Of a stretch of 64,000 bases of DNA, positions 35,963-45,091 are shown piece by piece (within the stretch, counting starts at the first letter, position 1; each line of letters begins with the position of its first letter). This stretch comes from Rhodopirellula europaea 6C (GTDB lineage: Bacteria > Planctomycetota > Planctomycetia > Pirellulales > Pirellulaceae): NCBI RefSeq assembly GCF_000338295.1, contig NZ_ANMO01000269.1, positions 49,342 through 113,341 on the forward strand, written 5' to 3'. The notes below the pieces were generated by a model that had not been told where the DNA came from, made no database searches, and saw only the letters and a program-made list of their open reading frames with translations. The position numbers and the translations under genes were made by a program.

Positions 35963-38842
35963 TCATTGATAGTCGAACAGGGCCGTTGCGGTCGTGTCAG
36001 AATCGCTAACGACACGCGCCCAGCAAGCAGAAAAACCAAGCGGGAACTCGTGTCGGATCGTGCTGTCCGCGGGAACAATCAGCTTCTTGATCGGAATCCA
36101 CCGCCCTTCGCCGTCCAAATCAACTTCCAAGGTCATCGCTACCGGATTCGAGTGCGTGTGCGACAGTGTCACCACTTTCTTGTCGTATCCCCGCATCAGA
36201 TATGCGTCCGACGGTTTTCCCGCTCGAACGACGGAATCTTTCCAGAGTCCCCCGCGGCCGACTGGTTTACCAAACTTCCAAAGGTCATCCACTCCACCGA
36301 ACCAAAGTCCCATTCCTGACGCCGAATCCCGAAACACATGCTCGCTCGCTGCCGCGTCTTGTTTGACACCAGCCAGCACCAACAATCCGTTCCACGAACA
36401 ATAGTCCGAGATACGTTTCCCATGGCTCGACACCGGGCGAATCAAATTCCAAGCCGGTGGGGCACCGTTGATCACCAACGGGACCTCATAAAACGTCCCA
36501 TGAATATTCGCGATCGTGCGTTCTGATTCGACTTCTCGCAACGCTCGAGGCCAACCCGACTCAAAGGGTTTGTCATAGATCGCATCACCCTTGGGCAGTC
36601 GATAACGTTTTCCCTGATACCGAATAATGACGGAGGCTTCATCCACCGTGAACTCCGGTTCCACTTGCAGCTTCTCCGCCAACCCCGAATCAAATTCGTC
36701 TGACACAAACTGGAAGTCGCTCTTTGTGAATTCAAATGCCTTTCCATCATCAGTCAGCAGCCGCAAGTCACGACTGCGTTTAGCCGGGTAGACCAATGCA
36801 TTGGTGGCTTGTGAATCATCCACGTTCGCCAAGCTAGCGAACAGCTCGTCATGACGCTGCTGATTTGGATAAGCGGATGTTTGATGCAAGAACGCAGTCG
36901 CCACGCAATCGTGATCCGTTTTGAACCGCACCCAAACGGCGTCCATCTCTTCGGGAAGCATCTCGACAACCGAGTTTTCACCGGCCACCGAAACCTGACG
37001 AAAGTCAATCCACTCGTTCGTTCCATTGGGGTCAATTTGCATCGTGACCTGAACGGAAGCATCCTCAGGCACCGCGATGTTTTTGGATTGCTGCGAAGCC
37101 TTCGATTTGTTCAACGTCGCTCCCTCACCACGAATCATCTTCACGGCTGCGTTGCCATCAACGAACGCGGTGTGCGGCATGCCAAATGATCCAGGCGTGT
37201 GCTCGGTTTCATTAGCGGGAATCGAAATTTTCCCTGCCGGGAAGGAACGCATGTAAACCCGATCGTGGTGTCCATTGCCCCACCGAACTTCCATCTGAGT
37301 CAACTGCCAGTCCGGCGACATGGGCGGGTCACCTCGATGATCCACGGCCAAGTAAACCGTGACAGGCTGATCGACTTGGAAGGCATAGCCCGGTGCCGGC
37401 CGAGTCCAGTTGCCACGTCGTACCGTCACGGTCGGAAGCGCACTCAACTCCTCCGGCATCGATGTGATTTCTTGTTGGTCAGTCGCTCGCAGTGTGACCA
37501 CTGGCTTCGATTTCAACCGGCCAACGGCCAAGTACAAGGTTCGCGATTGGAAACCATCGACGAGAAACGGATCGGACCATTCGTTGGCCTTCACTTCATC
37601 ATCAATCCACGGCCCACCATAAGCGGATGCCGGTCCCCAAGTCTTCAAATCTTGGTAGTCACCAAACCACAGATTGCTCTGCGGTTGGCCCGCCAAAGGA
37701 TTGCCTTGAACACTGGTCTCATCCGTTGCCAGCACCAACTGATCGTTCCAAGCACAGAAGTCCGGAACGTAGCGGAGGTGACTGCCAATTGGCCGAATTC
37801 CCTTGGACTGCTTCACCGAAAACGTCTTGGGAAAATCAAAGAACATGCCATGCATGTCCATCATCCATCGTCCGTCCGTGAACTCACGAATTCGCGGCCA
37901 TTCGGTGTACCAACCGTGACTGGCGTCGTTGCAATAAGCTGCCTTGGGGAGCAAATACGTGTGCCACTTGCCGTCTTCCAACACCTTCAGCCGAACGGTT
38001 CGCCGATCCCATCCCATCGTCCAAATCGGATCGTCCCCATCGCTGCCTCCGGTGATCCCATTGGGGCCGGTGACTTCCGTGTACTGCCGACGCTCGACGA
38101 TCTTCCAAGTCTCACCATCCCACTCCGCCAGCACGCCGCGTTCTTCCTCCGTCTTGGCTTCGCCACCCACCAAGACATCCTTGTAACTTCCCACATGCAA
38201 TTCCCCGTTGTTGGAAATCACCAAACGTCCTTGCGAAGTGTAGCCACCCTTCCCATGCCACCCCGGAACGGGCTTCTTGAACAATCGATTGACCTCCAAG
38301 GAGTGCACGTTGGCTTCCCAAATCGCGCCTTCCATGTCGATGTAGTGCACCATGTTCTCCGGGTCATTCAGATGCCGCGTGATCGCCGTCACTCGCATCG
38401 GCATTTCAGTGGGCGAGATCGTCCGCACGTTACCTTTGGCATCGATCAGATGATGGCCAATCAGCAACTGCTGTGACTCTTCATGGATCATCCGTCCCGC
38501 AGGTGTCCCGCCGACGCTTTCGGGATGCACATTCAAAGGCTTCGTCAAATCGGGATCAATGGAGAACAGCTTGTGTTCGCTTCCGCGTGGCATGTGTGGT
38601 GCATAGTTGACCATCCATAACTTGCCAGCCCACGGCACGATCGCCCCGATCCCACATTCGTTGTGGCCCGTTTTCAAATGAGCCCCGTTCTGGCTGTAAA
38701 TGCCATACGTCGTCAGGTGCGGGTAAACCCCGCTGATGAACAGATCGGTCCGCGCAGGTGGTTGCTGACCACAGACCCAACAGGCATTCGATACCATCAT
38801 CAGAAGCAAAAAGCACGGGATGAGACGCCGCAAGGTTTCCAT
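35963..38842 (-). CDS. Large secreted protein with internally duplicated modules
   Basis: 959 residues from the ATG at 38842, which gives a signal peptide ending near VSNACWVCGQQ; a reading from 38983 would not be secreted. No known catalytic motif. Two internal copies of one module are visible: the first around residues 375-470 (DFCAWNDQLVLA ... NLWFGDYQDLKTWG ... GGPW), the second around residues 860-930 (DYCSWNGLLVLA ... GLWFGGVDDLWKFG ... GGLW). The Trp/Gly/Asp-rich pattern suggests beta-propeller or beta-sandwich blades. It is divergent from the ECF sigma factor. A 425-codon open frame on the opposite strand is a shadow. Confidence 0.75.
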   Translation of the reverse strand: METLRRLIPCFLLLMMVSNACWVCGQQPPARTDLFISGVYPHLTTYGIYSQNGAHLKTGHNECGIGAIVPWAGKLWMVNYAPHMPRGSEHKLFSIDPDLTKPLNVHPESVGGTPAGRMIHEESQQLLIGHHLIDAKGNVRTISPTEMPMRVTAITRHLNDPENMVHYIDMEGAIWEANVHSLEVNRLFKKPVPGWHGKGGYTSQGRLVISNNGELHVGSYKDVLVGGEAKTEEERGVLAEWDGETWKIVERRQYTEVTGPNGITGGSDGDDPIWTMGWDRRTVRLKVLEDGKWHTYLLPKAAYCNDASHGWYTEWPRIREFTDGRWMMDMHGMFFDFPKTFSVKQSKGIRPIGSHLRYVPDFCAWNDQLVLATDETSVQGNPLAGQPQSNLWFGDYQDLKTWGPASAYGGPWIDDEVKANEWSDPFLVDGFQSRTLYLAVGRLKSKPVVTLRATDQQEITSMPEELSALPTVTVRRGNWTRPAPGYAFQVDQPVTVYLAVDHRGDPPMSPDWQLTQMEVRWGNGHHDRVYMRSFPAGKISIPANETEHTPGSFGMPHTAFVDGNAAVKMIRGEGATLNKSKASQQSKNIAVPEDASVQVTMQIDPNGTNEWIDFRQVSVAGENSVVEMLPEEMDAVWVRFKTDHDCVATAFLHQTSAYPNQQRHDELFASLANVDDSQATNALVYPAKRSRDLRLLTDDGKAFEFTKSDFQFVSDEFDSGLAEKLQVEPEFTVDEASVIIRYQGKRYRLPKGDAIYDKPFESGWPRALREVESERTIANIHGTFYEVPLVINGAPPAWNLIRPVSSHGKRISDYCSWNGLLVLAGVKQDAAASEHVFRDSASGMGLWFGGVDDLWKFGKPVGRGGLWKDSVVRAGKPSDAYLMRGYDKKVVTLSHTHSNPVAMTLEVDLDGEGRWIPIKKLIVPADSTIRHEFPLGFSACWARVVSDSDTTATALFDYQ

Positions 38843-39039
38843 GATCAAGCTCAACAAGGTTCGGTGGGAGGACGGCTCGAAGATAACCGCACTGCCCTGA
38901 AATAGCGGCAAACGAATCAATTGGACATAAATTTTGAGCGACTTTGAATTTCCCCCCATGTTTTTGTCCAAATGGACCGTCAACAGGCTGTCTTCCTATG
39001 CATAACGAGAAACTGCCCGCACCGCGATTGACCAACGGC

Positions 39040-39609
39040 ATGAATTCACATCACGAAACGCGCGACTCCGATCCTGCGATCACCGGCCCCGTTGATCGCA
39101 CCGAAGAATTCGTTCGCCTGCTTGGGCACACCCGTCGGCATCGTTTTGCTTACCTGATGAGCTTGATGAATGACCGAAATGACGTCGAAGAAGTCCTGCA
39201 AGAAACCGATTTGGTACTGTGGCGAAAGTTTGATGACTTCGAACTGGGAACCAACTTCACGGCTTGGTCGTGCCGCGTTGCATTCAATCAGATGAGAGCG
39301 TGGCGGCAGAAACAGCACCGAAGTCGATTGCAGTTTTCAAATGAATTTCTTGATGCCGTTGCAACCCAACTGGACACACAAACAGAACGATACGACCAAC
39401 GCTTGGAAACGCTGCGCGCCTGCGTCCGTTCCTTGCCCGATCGTCACCAGCAACTGATTCAGCAGCGGTACACCGACGGCGACAAAATCGAATCGATCGC
39501 CGCTCGAACCGGTCGATCCCTCGACGCGATCTATCGCATGCTCAGCCGCATTCGTGATTCACTGCGAGATTGCGTGTCTCGCAAAATGGAGGCAGGCCTG
39601 ACGTCATGA
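39040..39609 (+). CDS. ECF-type RNA polymerase sigma factor
   Basis: 189 residues. Region 2: HRFAYLMSLMNDRNDVEEVLQETDLVLWRKFDDFE (split: core-binding helix then promoter-melting aromatic segment TAWSCRVAFNQMRAW). Region 4: SLPDRHQQLIQQRYTDGD followed by the helix-turn-helix IESIAARTGRSLDAIYRMLSR. This is the planctomycete/verrucomicrobial ECF group that is usually followed by a FecR-like gene. The start is uncertain; 38998 is also possible. Its stop overlaps the next ATG (ATGA), so the two are translationally coupled. Confidence 0.9.
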   Translation: MNSHHETRDSDPAITGPVDRTEEFVRLLGHTRRHRFAYLMSLMNDRNDVEEVLQETDLVLWRKFDDFELGTNFTAWSCRVAFNQMRAWRQKQHRSRLQFSNEFLDAVATQLDTQTERYDQRLETLRACVRSLPDRHQQLIQQRYTDGDKIESIAARTGRSLDAIYRMLSRIRDSLRDCVSRKMEAGLTS

Positions 39610-40982
39610 ACGACTCCAACCAAAATCGATTCCTGAAATTGCGAGACGTGGCTCTCGACGGTCGCGCCACCCAAGAAGAAATTCGCGAACTTGAATCCAT
39701 CGCGAAGGCGTCCCCCGAACGACTCCGCGAATTTGCTGAGGCGGCTGCGATCCATGGCGAACTGTGTTTGCTGGGCATCGAGGCTCGCGAACAACAACGA
39801 ACCGCGAATCCAGTGACTCGCGAAACAAAGGGTTCCCGAACCTGGCGAAGCATCACCTGGGCGATGGCTTTGGCGTCTTCCGTTCTGGTGGCGACCGCCC
39901 TTTGGAACCGCAACGCCAACCCAGCAGATCCCAACGAAACCTTTGCGGTGCTGGAAACAACTGTCGAATGTTTGTGGCAGACGTCGACCGTGCCGCTCGC
40001 GGAAGGACAACGACTCGGCGTCGGACACTTGCGATTGGCCAGCGGATTTGCGTCGCTGCGTTTTGACAACGAAACCCAATTGGACCTGGAAGGCCCCGCC
40101 GACCTGCAAATCCTCGATCCAATGCACTGCCGTCTCGCCAGTGGAACCGCAGTCGTCACCGTCCGCGATGGCTTGCGAGGATTCGTGGTCGACACTCCCA
40201 CTGGCCGCCTGACCGATCAAGGAACCAGCTTCGGCGTGTCGGTCAAATCCGATGGAGCCTCCGTGGTCGAGGTGTTCGATGGACGCGTCGATCTCGAAGT
40301 TCGGGAAACAGGCGAAACGCGAAGCCTGACCCAACAAACATCGGCGTGGTTGTTGTCCCAGCAAATCTTGTCACCCAATGAATACCGTCTGCCTTCAACA
40401 AACGACGCTCGCCGGCTGACACAAATCTTCACCTCTCAAGGCGACGGCGGGGACGTCTGGATTCAACGCGACCCAGAAAACCGAAAGGGCCCCGAAGATC
40501 TGTTGCTCGTCAAAAAGTCCGATGAACTGATTGAATTCGATCGCCAGATCCTCCTGCGGTTTGACTTCCGCGGCCTGGCTGACCAGCCGATCGAGCGAGC
40601 CGCTTTGCAGCTAACCGCGGTTCCTTCGGGAATCGGATTCGCATCGCGAACTCCCGACTCAACGTTCTCGGTCTACGGACGCTCCCTCCCGAACGAAGCA
40701 ACACCGCTCTCACCCGACACCGTTCGCTGGTTGGATCTGGAAACCGAAACCAGTGGCTGGTCTTTGGTGGATCGTTTTGTGATTCCCAAAGGCAGCCAAT
40801 CGGAATCTCACACCATCGAGTCCGCGTCGCTCAACGATCTTGTGAACCAACACCGCAGCGACATCATTGAACTCGTGATCGTCCGCGACACACCGGAGAC
40901 AATGGGCGGGGGATTGGTTCACGCCTTCGCCAGTTCGCGACATGAATCCATCCCCGGTCCCACCCTGCGAGTCTGGCAGTAA
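39606..40982 (+). CDS. FecR-domain anti-sigma-like membrane protein
   Basis: 458 residues. The cytoplasmic N-terminus (about 1-75) has the regular RLREFAEAAAIHGEL helices seen in planctomycete FecR proteins. One membrane helix lies near 85-102 (TWAMALASSVLVATALW). A FecR domain follows, about 110-245 (LAEGQRLGVGHLRLASGFASLRF; TPTGRLTDQGTSFGVSV; VEVFDGRVDL). The C-terminal half resembles a DNRLRE-type beta-sandwich (FDRQILLRFDFRGL; IERAALQLTAVPSG). It probably senses an extracytoplasmic signal and controls the adjacent sigma factor. Confidence 0.87.
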   Translation: MNDSNQNRFLKLRDVALDGRATQEEIRELESIAKASPERLREFAEAAAIHGELCLLGIEAREQQRTANPVTRETKGSRTWRSITWAMALASSVLVATALWNRNANPADPNETFAVLETTVECLWQTSTVPLAEGQRLGVGHLRLASGFASLRFDNETQLDLEGPADLQILDPMHCRLASGTAVVTVRDGLRGFVVDTPTGRLTDQGTSFGVSVKSDGASVVEVFDGRVDLEVRETGETRSLTQQTSAWLLSQQILSPNEYRLPSTNDARRLTQIFTSQGDGGDVWIQRDPENRKGPEDLLLVKKSDELIEFDRQILLRFDFRGLADQPIERAALQLTAVPSGIGFASRTPDSTFSVYGRSLPNEATPLSPDTVRWLDLETETSGWSLVDRFVIPKGSQSESHTIESASLNDLVNQHRSDIIELVIVRDTPETMGGGLVHAFASSRHESIPGPTLRVWQ

Positions 40983-41000
40983 GAGCCTCGTCGCAAAATA

Positions 41001-41978
41001 TTAGTGCACGTGCTGCCTCAGAAAACGCCGCATGTGATTCGCGATCACGTCACCGTCTTCTTCCAGTGCGAAGTGACCGGTATCAAGCAAGTGCAGCTCC
41101 GCATTCTTCAGATCGCGTTGATAGGGGTATGCACCTTCGGCAGGAAAGATCGCGTCGTTCTTCCCCCATACGATCAACGTCGGCGGTTGATGCTTGCGCA
41201 GGTAAGCTTGCCACTGAGGATACAACGGTGGATTGCTGCCATAGCTGTGGAACATTTCCAGTTGTATCTCATCGTTCCCAGGACGATCGAGCAATGGTTG
41301 AACATGTCCCCAGTTGTCAGGGCTGATCGTCGCGACGTTGCGGACGCCATTGGTGAATTGCCACTTGGTCGCATCAAGCGTCAACATTGAACGAAGTGAC
41401 TCCCGATTTTCTGATGATCGTTCTTTCCACAACGCTTTCACGGGAATCCAAAACGGGTTGTCGATGCCTTCTTCATAGGCGTTTCCATTCTGAACGATCA
41501 GCGTTTGAACTCGTTCTGGATGTGCCGTCGCTAGTCGGAATCCGACCGGGGCACCGTAGTCCATCACGTACAACGAGTATCGATCCAGCTTCAGTCGTTC
41601 GGTGAAAACTTGAATCACGCGAGCCACGTTGTCGAACGTGTACTCAAACTCGTCGACCGGCGGAGCCGAACTGTATCCGAACCCGGGATAGTCCGGTGCG
41701 ACCACGTGATAACGATCCGCCAAAGCTGGAATCAAGTTTCGAAACATGTGAGACGAGGTCGGAAACCCATGCAACAGCAACACGGTGGGTGCATCTTTCG
41801 GCCCCGCTTCTCGGTAAAAGATCTCCAAATCGTCGATCCGCATCGTGCGATGCATGACCTGTGAATCCGCCACGACGTGCGAGTGGTCTTCTGCGGTTGT
41901 GGTCGTAGCGATCGAGCCGGAAAAAGCCACGACGATGGCTATTCCGATGACCGCATGGGTGAGTGATTGAATTTTCAT
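41001..41978 (-). CDS. Secreted epoxide-hydrolase/dehalogenase-like alpha/beta hydrolase
   Basis: 325 residues from the ATG at 41978, with a signal peptide ([21 protein letters not shown], about 10-30). Alpha/beta-hydrolase fold with an aspartate nucleophile: D140 in [10 protein letters not shown], oxyanion HGFPTS at 70-75, acid D275 in WGKNDAIFP, base H302 in DTGHFALEE. An Asp nucleophile is the mark of the epoxide hydrolase/haloalkane dehalogenase/haloacetate dehalogenase group. It is the third gene of a minus-strand operon driven by the sigma-54 promoter at 43280-43294. Substrate unknown. Confidence 0.87.
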   Translation of the reverse strand: MKIQSLTHAVIGIAIVVAFSGSIATTTTAEDHSHVVADSQVMHRTMRIDDLEIFYREAGPKDAPTVLLLHGFPTSSHMFRNLIPALADRYHVVAPDYPGFGYSSAPPVDEFEYTFDNVARVIQVFTERLKLDRYSLYVMDYGAPVGFRLATAHPERVQTLIVQNGNAYEEGIDNPFWIPVKALWKERSSENRESLRSMLTLDATKWQFTNGVRNVATISPDNWGHVQPLLDRPGNDEIQLEMFHSYGSNPPLYPQWQAYLRKHQPPTLIVWGKNDAIFPAEGAYPYQRDLKNAELHLLDTGHFALEEDGDVIANHMRRFLRQHVH

Positions 41979-42093
41979 GATTCGATATTTCGAGTTGATT
42001 GGATGAGTGGTCGGATGGATGTTCAATCGTCTGTTCGTTCGCCAAATGCCCTCGCGGAAACGGTGTTCACGCGAGGGCAAGTGATTGGCGGCT

Positions 42094-42564
42094 TCACTTC
42101 ACGAGGTCTTCCAACCCCGGATCGTCCGATGGTCGGACGCCCAAGGGCCAATGAAACTTTCGCTCAGAGACATCGATCGCATGGTCGTTGATGCTGGCTT
42201 CACGACGCCTCATCAAACCATCGGGATCAAATTCCCAGTTCTCATTTCCATAGGCACGAAACCAACTTCCGGCGTCGGTTTGGTACTCGTACTGGAATCG
42301 AACGGCGATTCGATTTTCAGAGAACGCCCACAATTGCTTTGCGAGTCGATACTCCTTTTCCAATGTCCACTTTCCAGACAAAAAGTGAACGATTTGATCG
42401 CGCCCCCGCAGGAACACATCCCGGTTCCGCCATTCGCTGTCGATGGAATACGCCAGCGAAACTCGCTGCGGATCCCGCGAGTTCCATGCGTCTTCCGCCG
42501 CACGCACTTTTTGCATGGCGGACTCACGCGTGAAGGGCGGCCGGATGTCAGTTGGGCTTGCCAT
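42094..42564 (-). CDS. DUF1348 (NTF2-like) protein
   Basis: 156 residues with the DUF1348 signature: [27 protein letters not shown] near the start, [22 protein letters not shown], and [22 protein letters not shown]. The family has an NTF2/SnoaL-like cone fold and is often found next to oxidative-stress or xenobiotic genes, but no activity is established. It lies 49 bases after the AhpD-like gene and 115 bases before the alpha/beta hydrolase, all on the same strand. Confidence 0.88.
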   Translation of the reverse strand: MASPTDIRPPFTRESAMQKVRAAEDAWNSRDPQRVSLAYSIDSEWRNRDVFLRGRDQIVHFLSGKWTLEKEYRLAKQLWAFSENRIAVRFQYEYQTDAGSWFRAYGNENWEFDPDGLMRRREASINDHAIDVSERKFHWPLGVRPSDDPGLEDLVK

Positions 42565-42613
42565 GTTGGTTCTCCATTGTGTCTAGCGCAACGCTTGGTT
42601 ATCCCGCTTCGCG

Positions 42614-43207
42614 TTAGGCGACGCTGCAAGCTTCACTGTGGCAACCGCACGACTCCGTTGCCGAATCATCCGACAACTTTTCAGCCGCCGGAAAATCCAC
42701 TTCGGTTTGAGCGACATGGTTGAGGTAGTTGGTCAAGATGTTCAGAGAAACGTTGGCAACCGTTTCAGCGATCTCCGCATCCGTCACCCCCGCTTCGCGA
42801 GCGGTCGTGACATCGGTGTCGGACACCAACCCGCGTTTCGCGACAACATGATTTGCAAACGTCAGAATGGCTCCGGCCTTGGCGTCATCCGCTTTGCCTC
42901 GACGAGCGTCGAGAATCTCAGACGCGGTCAGGCCCGACATTTTGCCGAGCGCGGTGTGAGCGCTGAGGCAGTAGTCACACGAGTTTGCTTGGCCAACCGC
43001 CAAGGCAATTCGCTCGCGTTCTTTGGCGGTCAGTTCACCGCCCGCGAGAGCTCCACTGAACTTCAAATACGCATCCAAGACAGCGGCTGAATTGGCCATC
43101 ACACGCATCAGGTTCGGCGTCATCCCAAGCTTGGATTGGACAGCGTCGAGCAACTCTTTGGCTTTGCCGGTCGCGTCAGCGGGGTTCACAGTTTCGATTC
43201 GGGACAT
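42614..43207 (-). CDS. AhpD/carboxymuconolactone-decarboxylase-like protein
   Basis: 197 residues of the AhpD-like fold. The redox motif C77-x2-C80-x3-H84 is intact in ANSCDYCLSAHTALG. Such proteins reduce peroxides or related substrates by a CxxC cycle. A Cys-rich tail (SCGCHSEACSV) is unusual for the family. The start ATG at 43207 is preceded by GGAG with good spacing. It is the first gene of the operon and sits directly under a sigma-54 promoter. Confidence 0.9.
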   Translation of the reverse strand: MSRIETVNPADATGKAKELLDAVQSKLGMTPNLMRVMANSAAVLDAYLKFSGALAGGELTAKERERIALAVGQANSCDYCLSAHTALGKMSGLTASEILDARRGKADDAKAGAILTFANHVVAKRGLVSDTDVTTAREAGVTDAEIAETVANVSLNILTNYLNHVAQTEVDFPAAEKLSDDSATESCGCHSEACSVA

Positions 43208-43279
43208 GGTTGGACTCCATTAGGATCCGAGTGGTTTGGAAAGCACCGACAACAATCGTCGGTTTCGATCCTCCCTTAG

Positions 43280-43294
43280 GCACGAACCGTGCCA
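43280..43294 (-). promoter_or_regulatory. Sigma-54 (-24/-12) promoter of the AhpD-like operon
   Basis: On the minus strand this reads TGGCACG-GTTC-GTGC, an almost exact match to TGGCACG-N4-TTGC with GG and GC ten bases apart. Transcription would start near 43268, about 60 bases upstream of the AhpD-like ATG, with the activator's palindromes 85-150 bases further upstream. Confidence 0.75.
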
Positions 43295-43364
43295 ACCGAA
43301 CCAAACAAAACCTAAGTCACTTACATTAAACAACTTACAAGCCACACGCCAAAAAAAACCGCGT

Positions 43365-43417
43365 CACGAAATCTCGTGGATCCACGAATTTCCGTTGCGA
43401 GACCACGAATTTTCGTG
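43365..43417. promoter_or_regulatory. Three CACGAA-type palindromes (enhancer or operator cluster)
   Basis: CACGAAATCTCGTG (43365-43378), CACGAATTTCCGTT (43383-43396) and CACGAATTTTCGTG (43404-43417), with starts 18 and 21 bases apart. They lie between the sigma-54 promoter and the divergent activator gene, immediately before its ATG. They look like the upstream activator sites of the encoded regulator and could also autorepress it. Confidence 0.65.
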
Positions 43418-43430
43418 CATTCTGAGTCCC

Positions 43431-45038
43431 ATGATTGAGCAACGAATTCCGCTGATCCGCGACCACAAAGAACTGTTGTTGGCGATGCCTCAACAGCGAA
43501 GCGTCGCCGACGTTTTACGATTGGTCGTCGATCACCTTGCCAGCTCACACGCGGTGGCCTTGGCCCGCATTTGGTTGATCCAACCGGGCGAAGGTTGTCC
43601 CACGTGCCCGATGCGATCGGAGTGCCCCGACCAAACCGAATGCCTTCACTTGGTGGCCAGTGCGGGAACGTCGGTCGTGGATCCCAACACGGACCTCAGC
43701 CGCATCGATGGTTCCTTTCGTCGGTTCCCACTGGGCGTGCGGAAAGTCGGACGCATCGCCGCTACCGGGACTCCGCTGGAAGTTCCCAACATCGATGGCG
43801 ATCCCGATTGGTTGGTGCATCGCGATTGGGCCCTGCAAGAAAGCATCCTTGGTTTTGGAGGCCAACCGCTGGTTCACCGCGGCGAGGTACTGGGTGTACT
43901 CAGCGTCTTCGCTCGCACCACGATCGGTGATGCCTGCTTCGATTGGTTGCGAATGATTGCGGATCACGTTGCCTCGGCCATCGCCAACGCGCGGGCCTGG
44001 GAAGAAATCGAAACCCTTCGTGGACGCTTGGAACTTGAAAACGATTACTTGCAAGAAGAGCTACGTGGGGAAGCATTCGGTGAGATGATCGGGCAGAGCG
44101 ATGCGTTGCAAACCGTCACGCAACAAATTCGTTTGGTCGCACCCACCGACTCGACCGTGTTGGTGATGGGCGAAAGTGGCACTGGCAAGGAACTGGTCGC
44201 GCGTGAGATCCATGCTCGCTCCTCTCGTCGCGAACACCCGCTGATCAAAGTCAACTGCGCAGCCATCCCGCGTGAGCTTTACGAAAGCGAGTTCTTTGGA
44301 CACACCAAGGGCAGCTTCACCGGTGCGTTGCGAGACCGCATCGGTCGCTTTGAACTGGCCGATGGCGGCACCTTGTTTCTCGATGAGATTGGCGAGATCC
44401 CCCTGGACCTGCAAAGCAAACTGCTGCGAGTTCTGCAGGAAGGCGAGCTGGAACGCGTCGGCGAAGAACGGACTCGCGAAGTGGACGTTCGAATCATCGC
44501 CGCCACCAATCGGGATCTAAAGGCTGAAGCAGAAGCCGGCAAATTCCGACTGGATCTTTACTACCGACTCAGTGTGTTCCCAATCGATTTGCCACCGCTC
44601 CGCAATCGAAAAGGCGATCTCCCACTGCTGGCCGATCATCTCCTCACGATTCTTTCCCGACGACTTGGCAAGCCGACACCGAGACTCACACGAGCCAACG
44701 CCAATGAACTTCAGCGTTATGACTGGCCCGGCAACATTCGCGAATTGCAACACGTGCTCGAGCGTGCGTTGATCACGTCCCCGCCCGGAAAACTCAAACT
44801 AAATCTCGCGTCGCAACCCGACATCGAATCAAAAAAGACTACTCTTGTTCAGTCGAATGAAACTGACGAGATCATGACCGCCGCCGAGCTCCGCTTGTTC
44901 GAGGCCAACAACATCCGCAAAGCACTGCAAACGTGTGGCGGCAAAGTGTATGGCGACACGGGTGCCGCCGCTCTTCTCGGCATGAAGCCGACCACCCTTG
45001 CATCACGAATCAAATCGCTCGGCATCGCATCTTCGTAA
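43431..45038 (+). CDS. Sigma-54-dependent activator with GAF sensor (FhlA/NorR-like)
   Basis: 535 residues from the ATG at 43431. N-terminal GAF domain (about 20-190) with four cysteines C56, C59, C65, C71 ([16 protein letters not shown]), a likely metal or redox site. AAA+ domain: Walker A GESGTGKE 247-254, sigma-54 contact loop GSFTGA 294-299, Walker B GGTLFLDE 312-319, then sensor regions. C-terminal Fis-type helix-turn-helix ([20 protein letters not shown], about 495-530). It is divergent from the AhpD-like operon, with palindromes between. The GAF input is unknown; redox, NO or an aromatic compound are possible. Confidence 0.93.
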   Translation: MIEQRIPLIRDHKELLLAMPQQRSVADVLRLVVDHLASSHAVALARIWLIQPGEGCPTCPMRSECPDQTECLHLVASAGTSVVDPNTDLSRIDGSFRRFPLGVRKVGRIAATGTPLEVPNIDGDPDWLVHRDWALQESILGFGGQPLVHRGEVLGVLSVFARTTIGDACFDWLRMIADHVASAIANARAWEEIETLRGRLELENDYLQEELRGEAFGEMIGQSDALQTVTQQIRLVAPTDSTVLVMGESGTGKELVAREIHARSSRREHPLIKVNCAAIPRELYESEFFGHTKGSFTGALRDRIGRFELADGGTLFLDEIGEIPLDLQSKLLRVLQEGELERVGEERTREVDVRIIAATNRDLKAEAEAGKFRLDLYYRLSVFPIDLPPLRNRKGDLPLLADHLLTILSRRLGKPTPRLTRANANELQRYDWPGNIRELQHVLERALITSPPGKLKLNLASQPDIESKKTTLVQSNETDEIMTAAELRLFEANNIRKALQTCGGKVYGDTGAAALLGMKPTTLASRIKSLGIASS

Positions 45039-45091
45039 AACACATTGAACGTTCTCGTGTTCGGGCGATTGCGGGCCGTCGCTCAATTTCG

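Noticed and set aside
37199..38476. 425-codon plus-strand open frame
   Set aside because: Lies inside the 959-residue secreted protein on the opposite strand; no domain and no proper start site.
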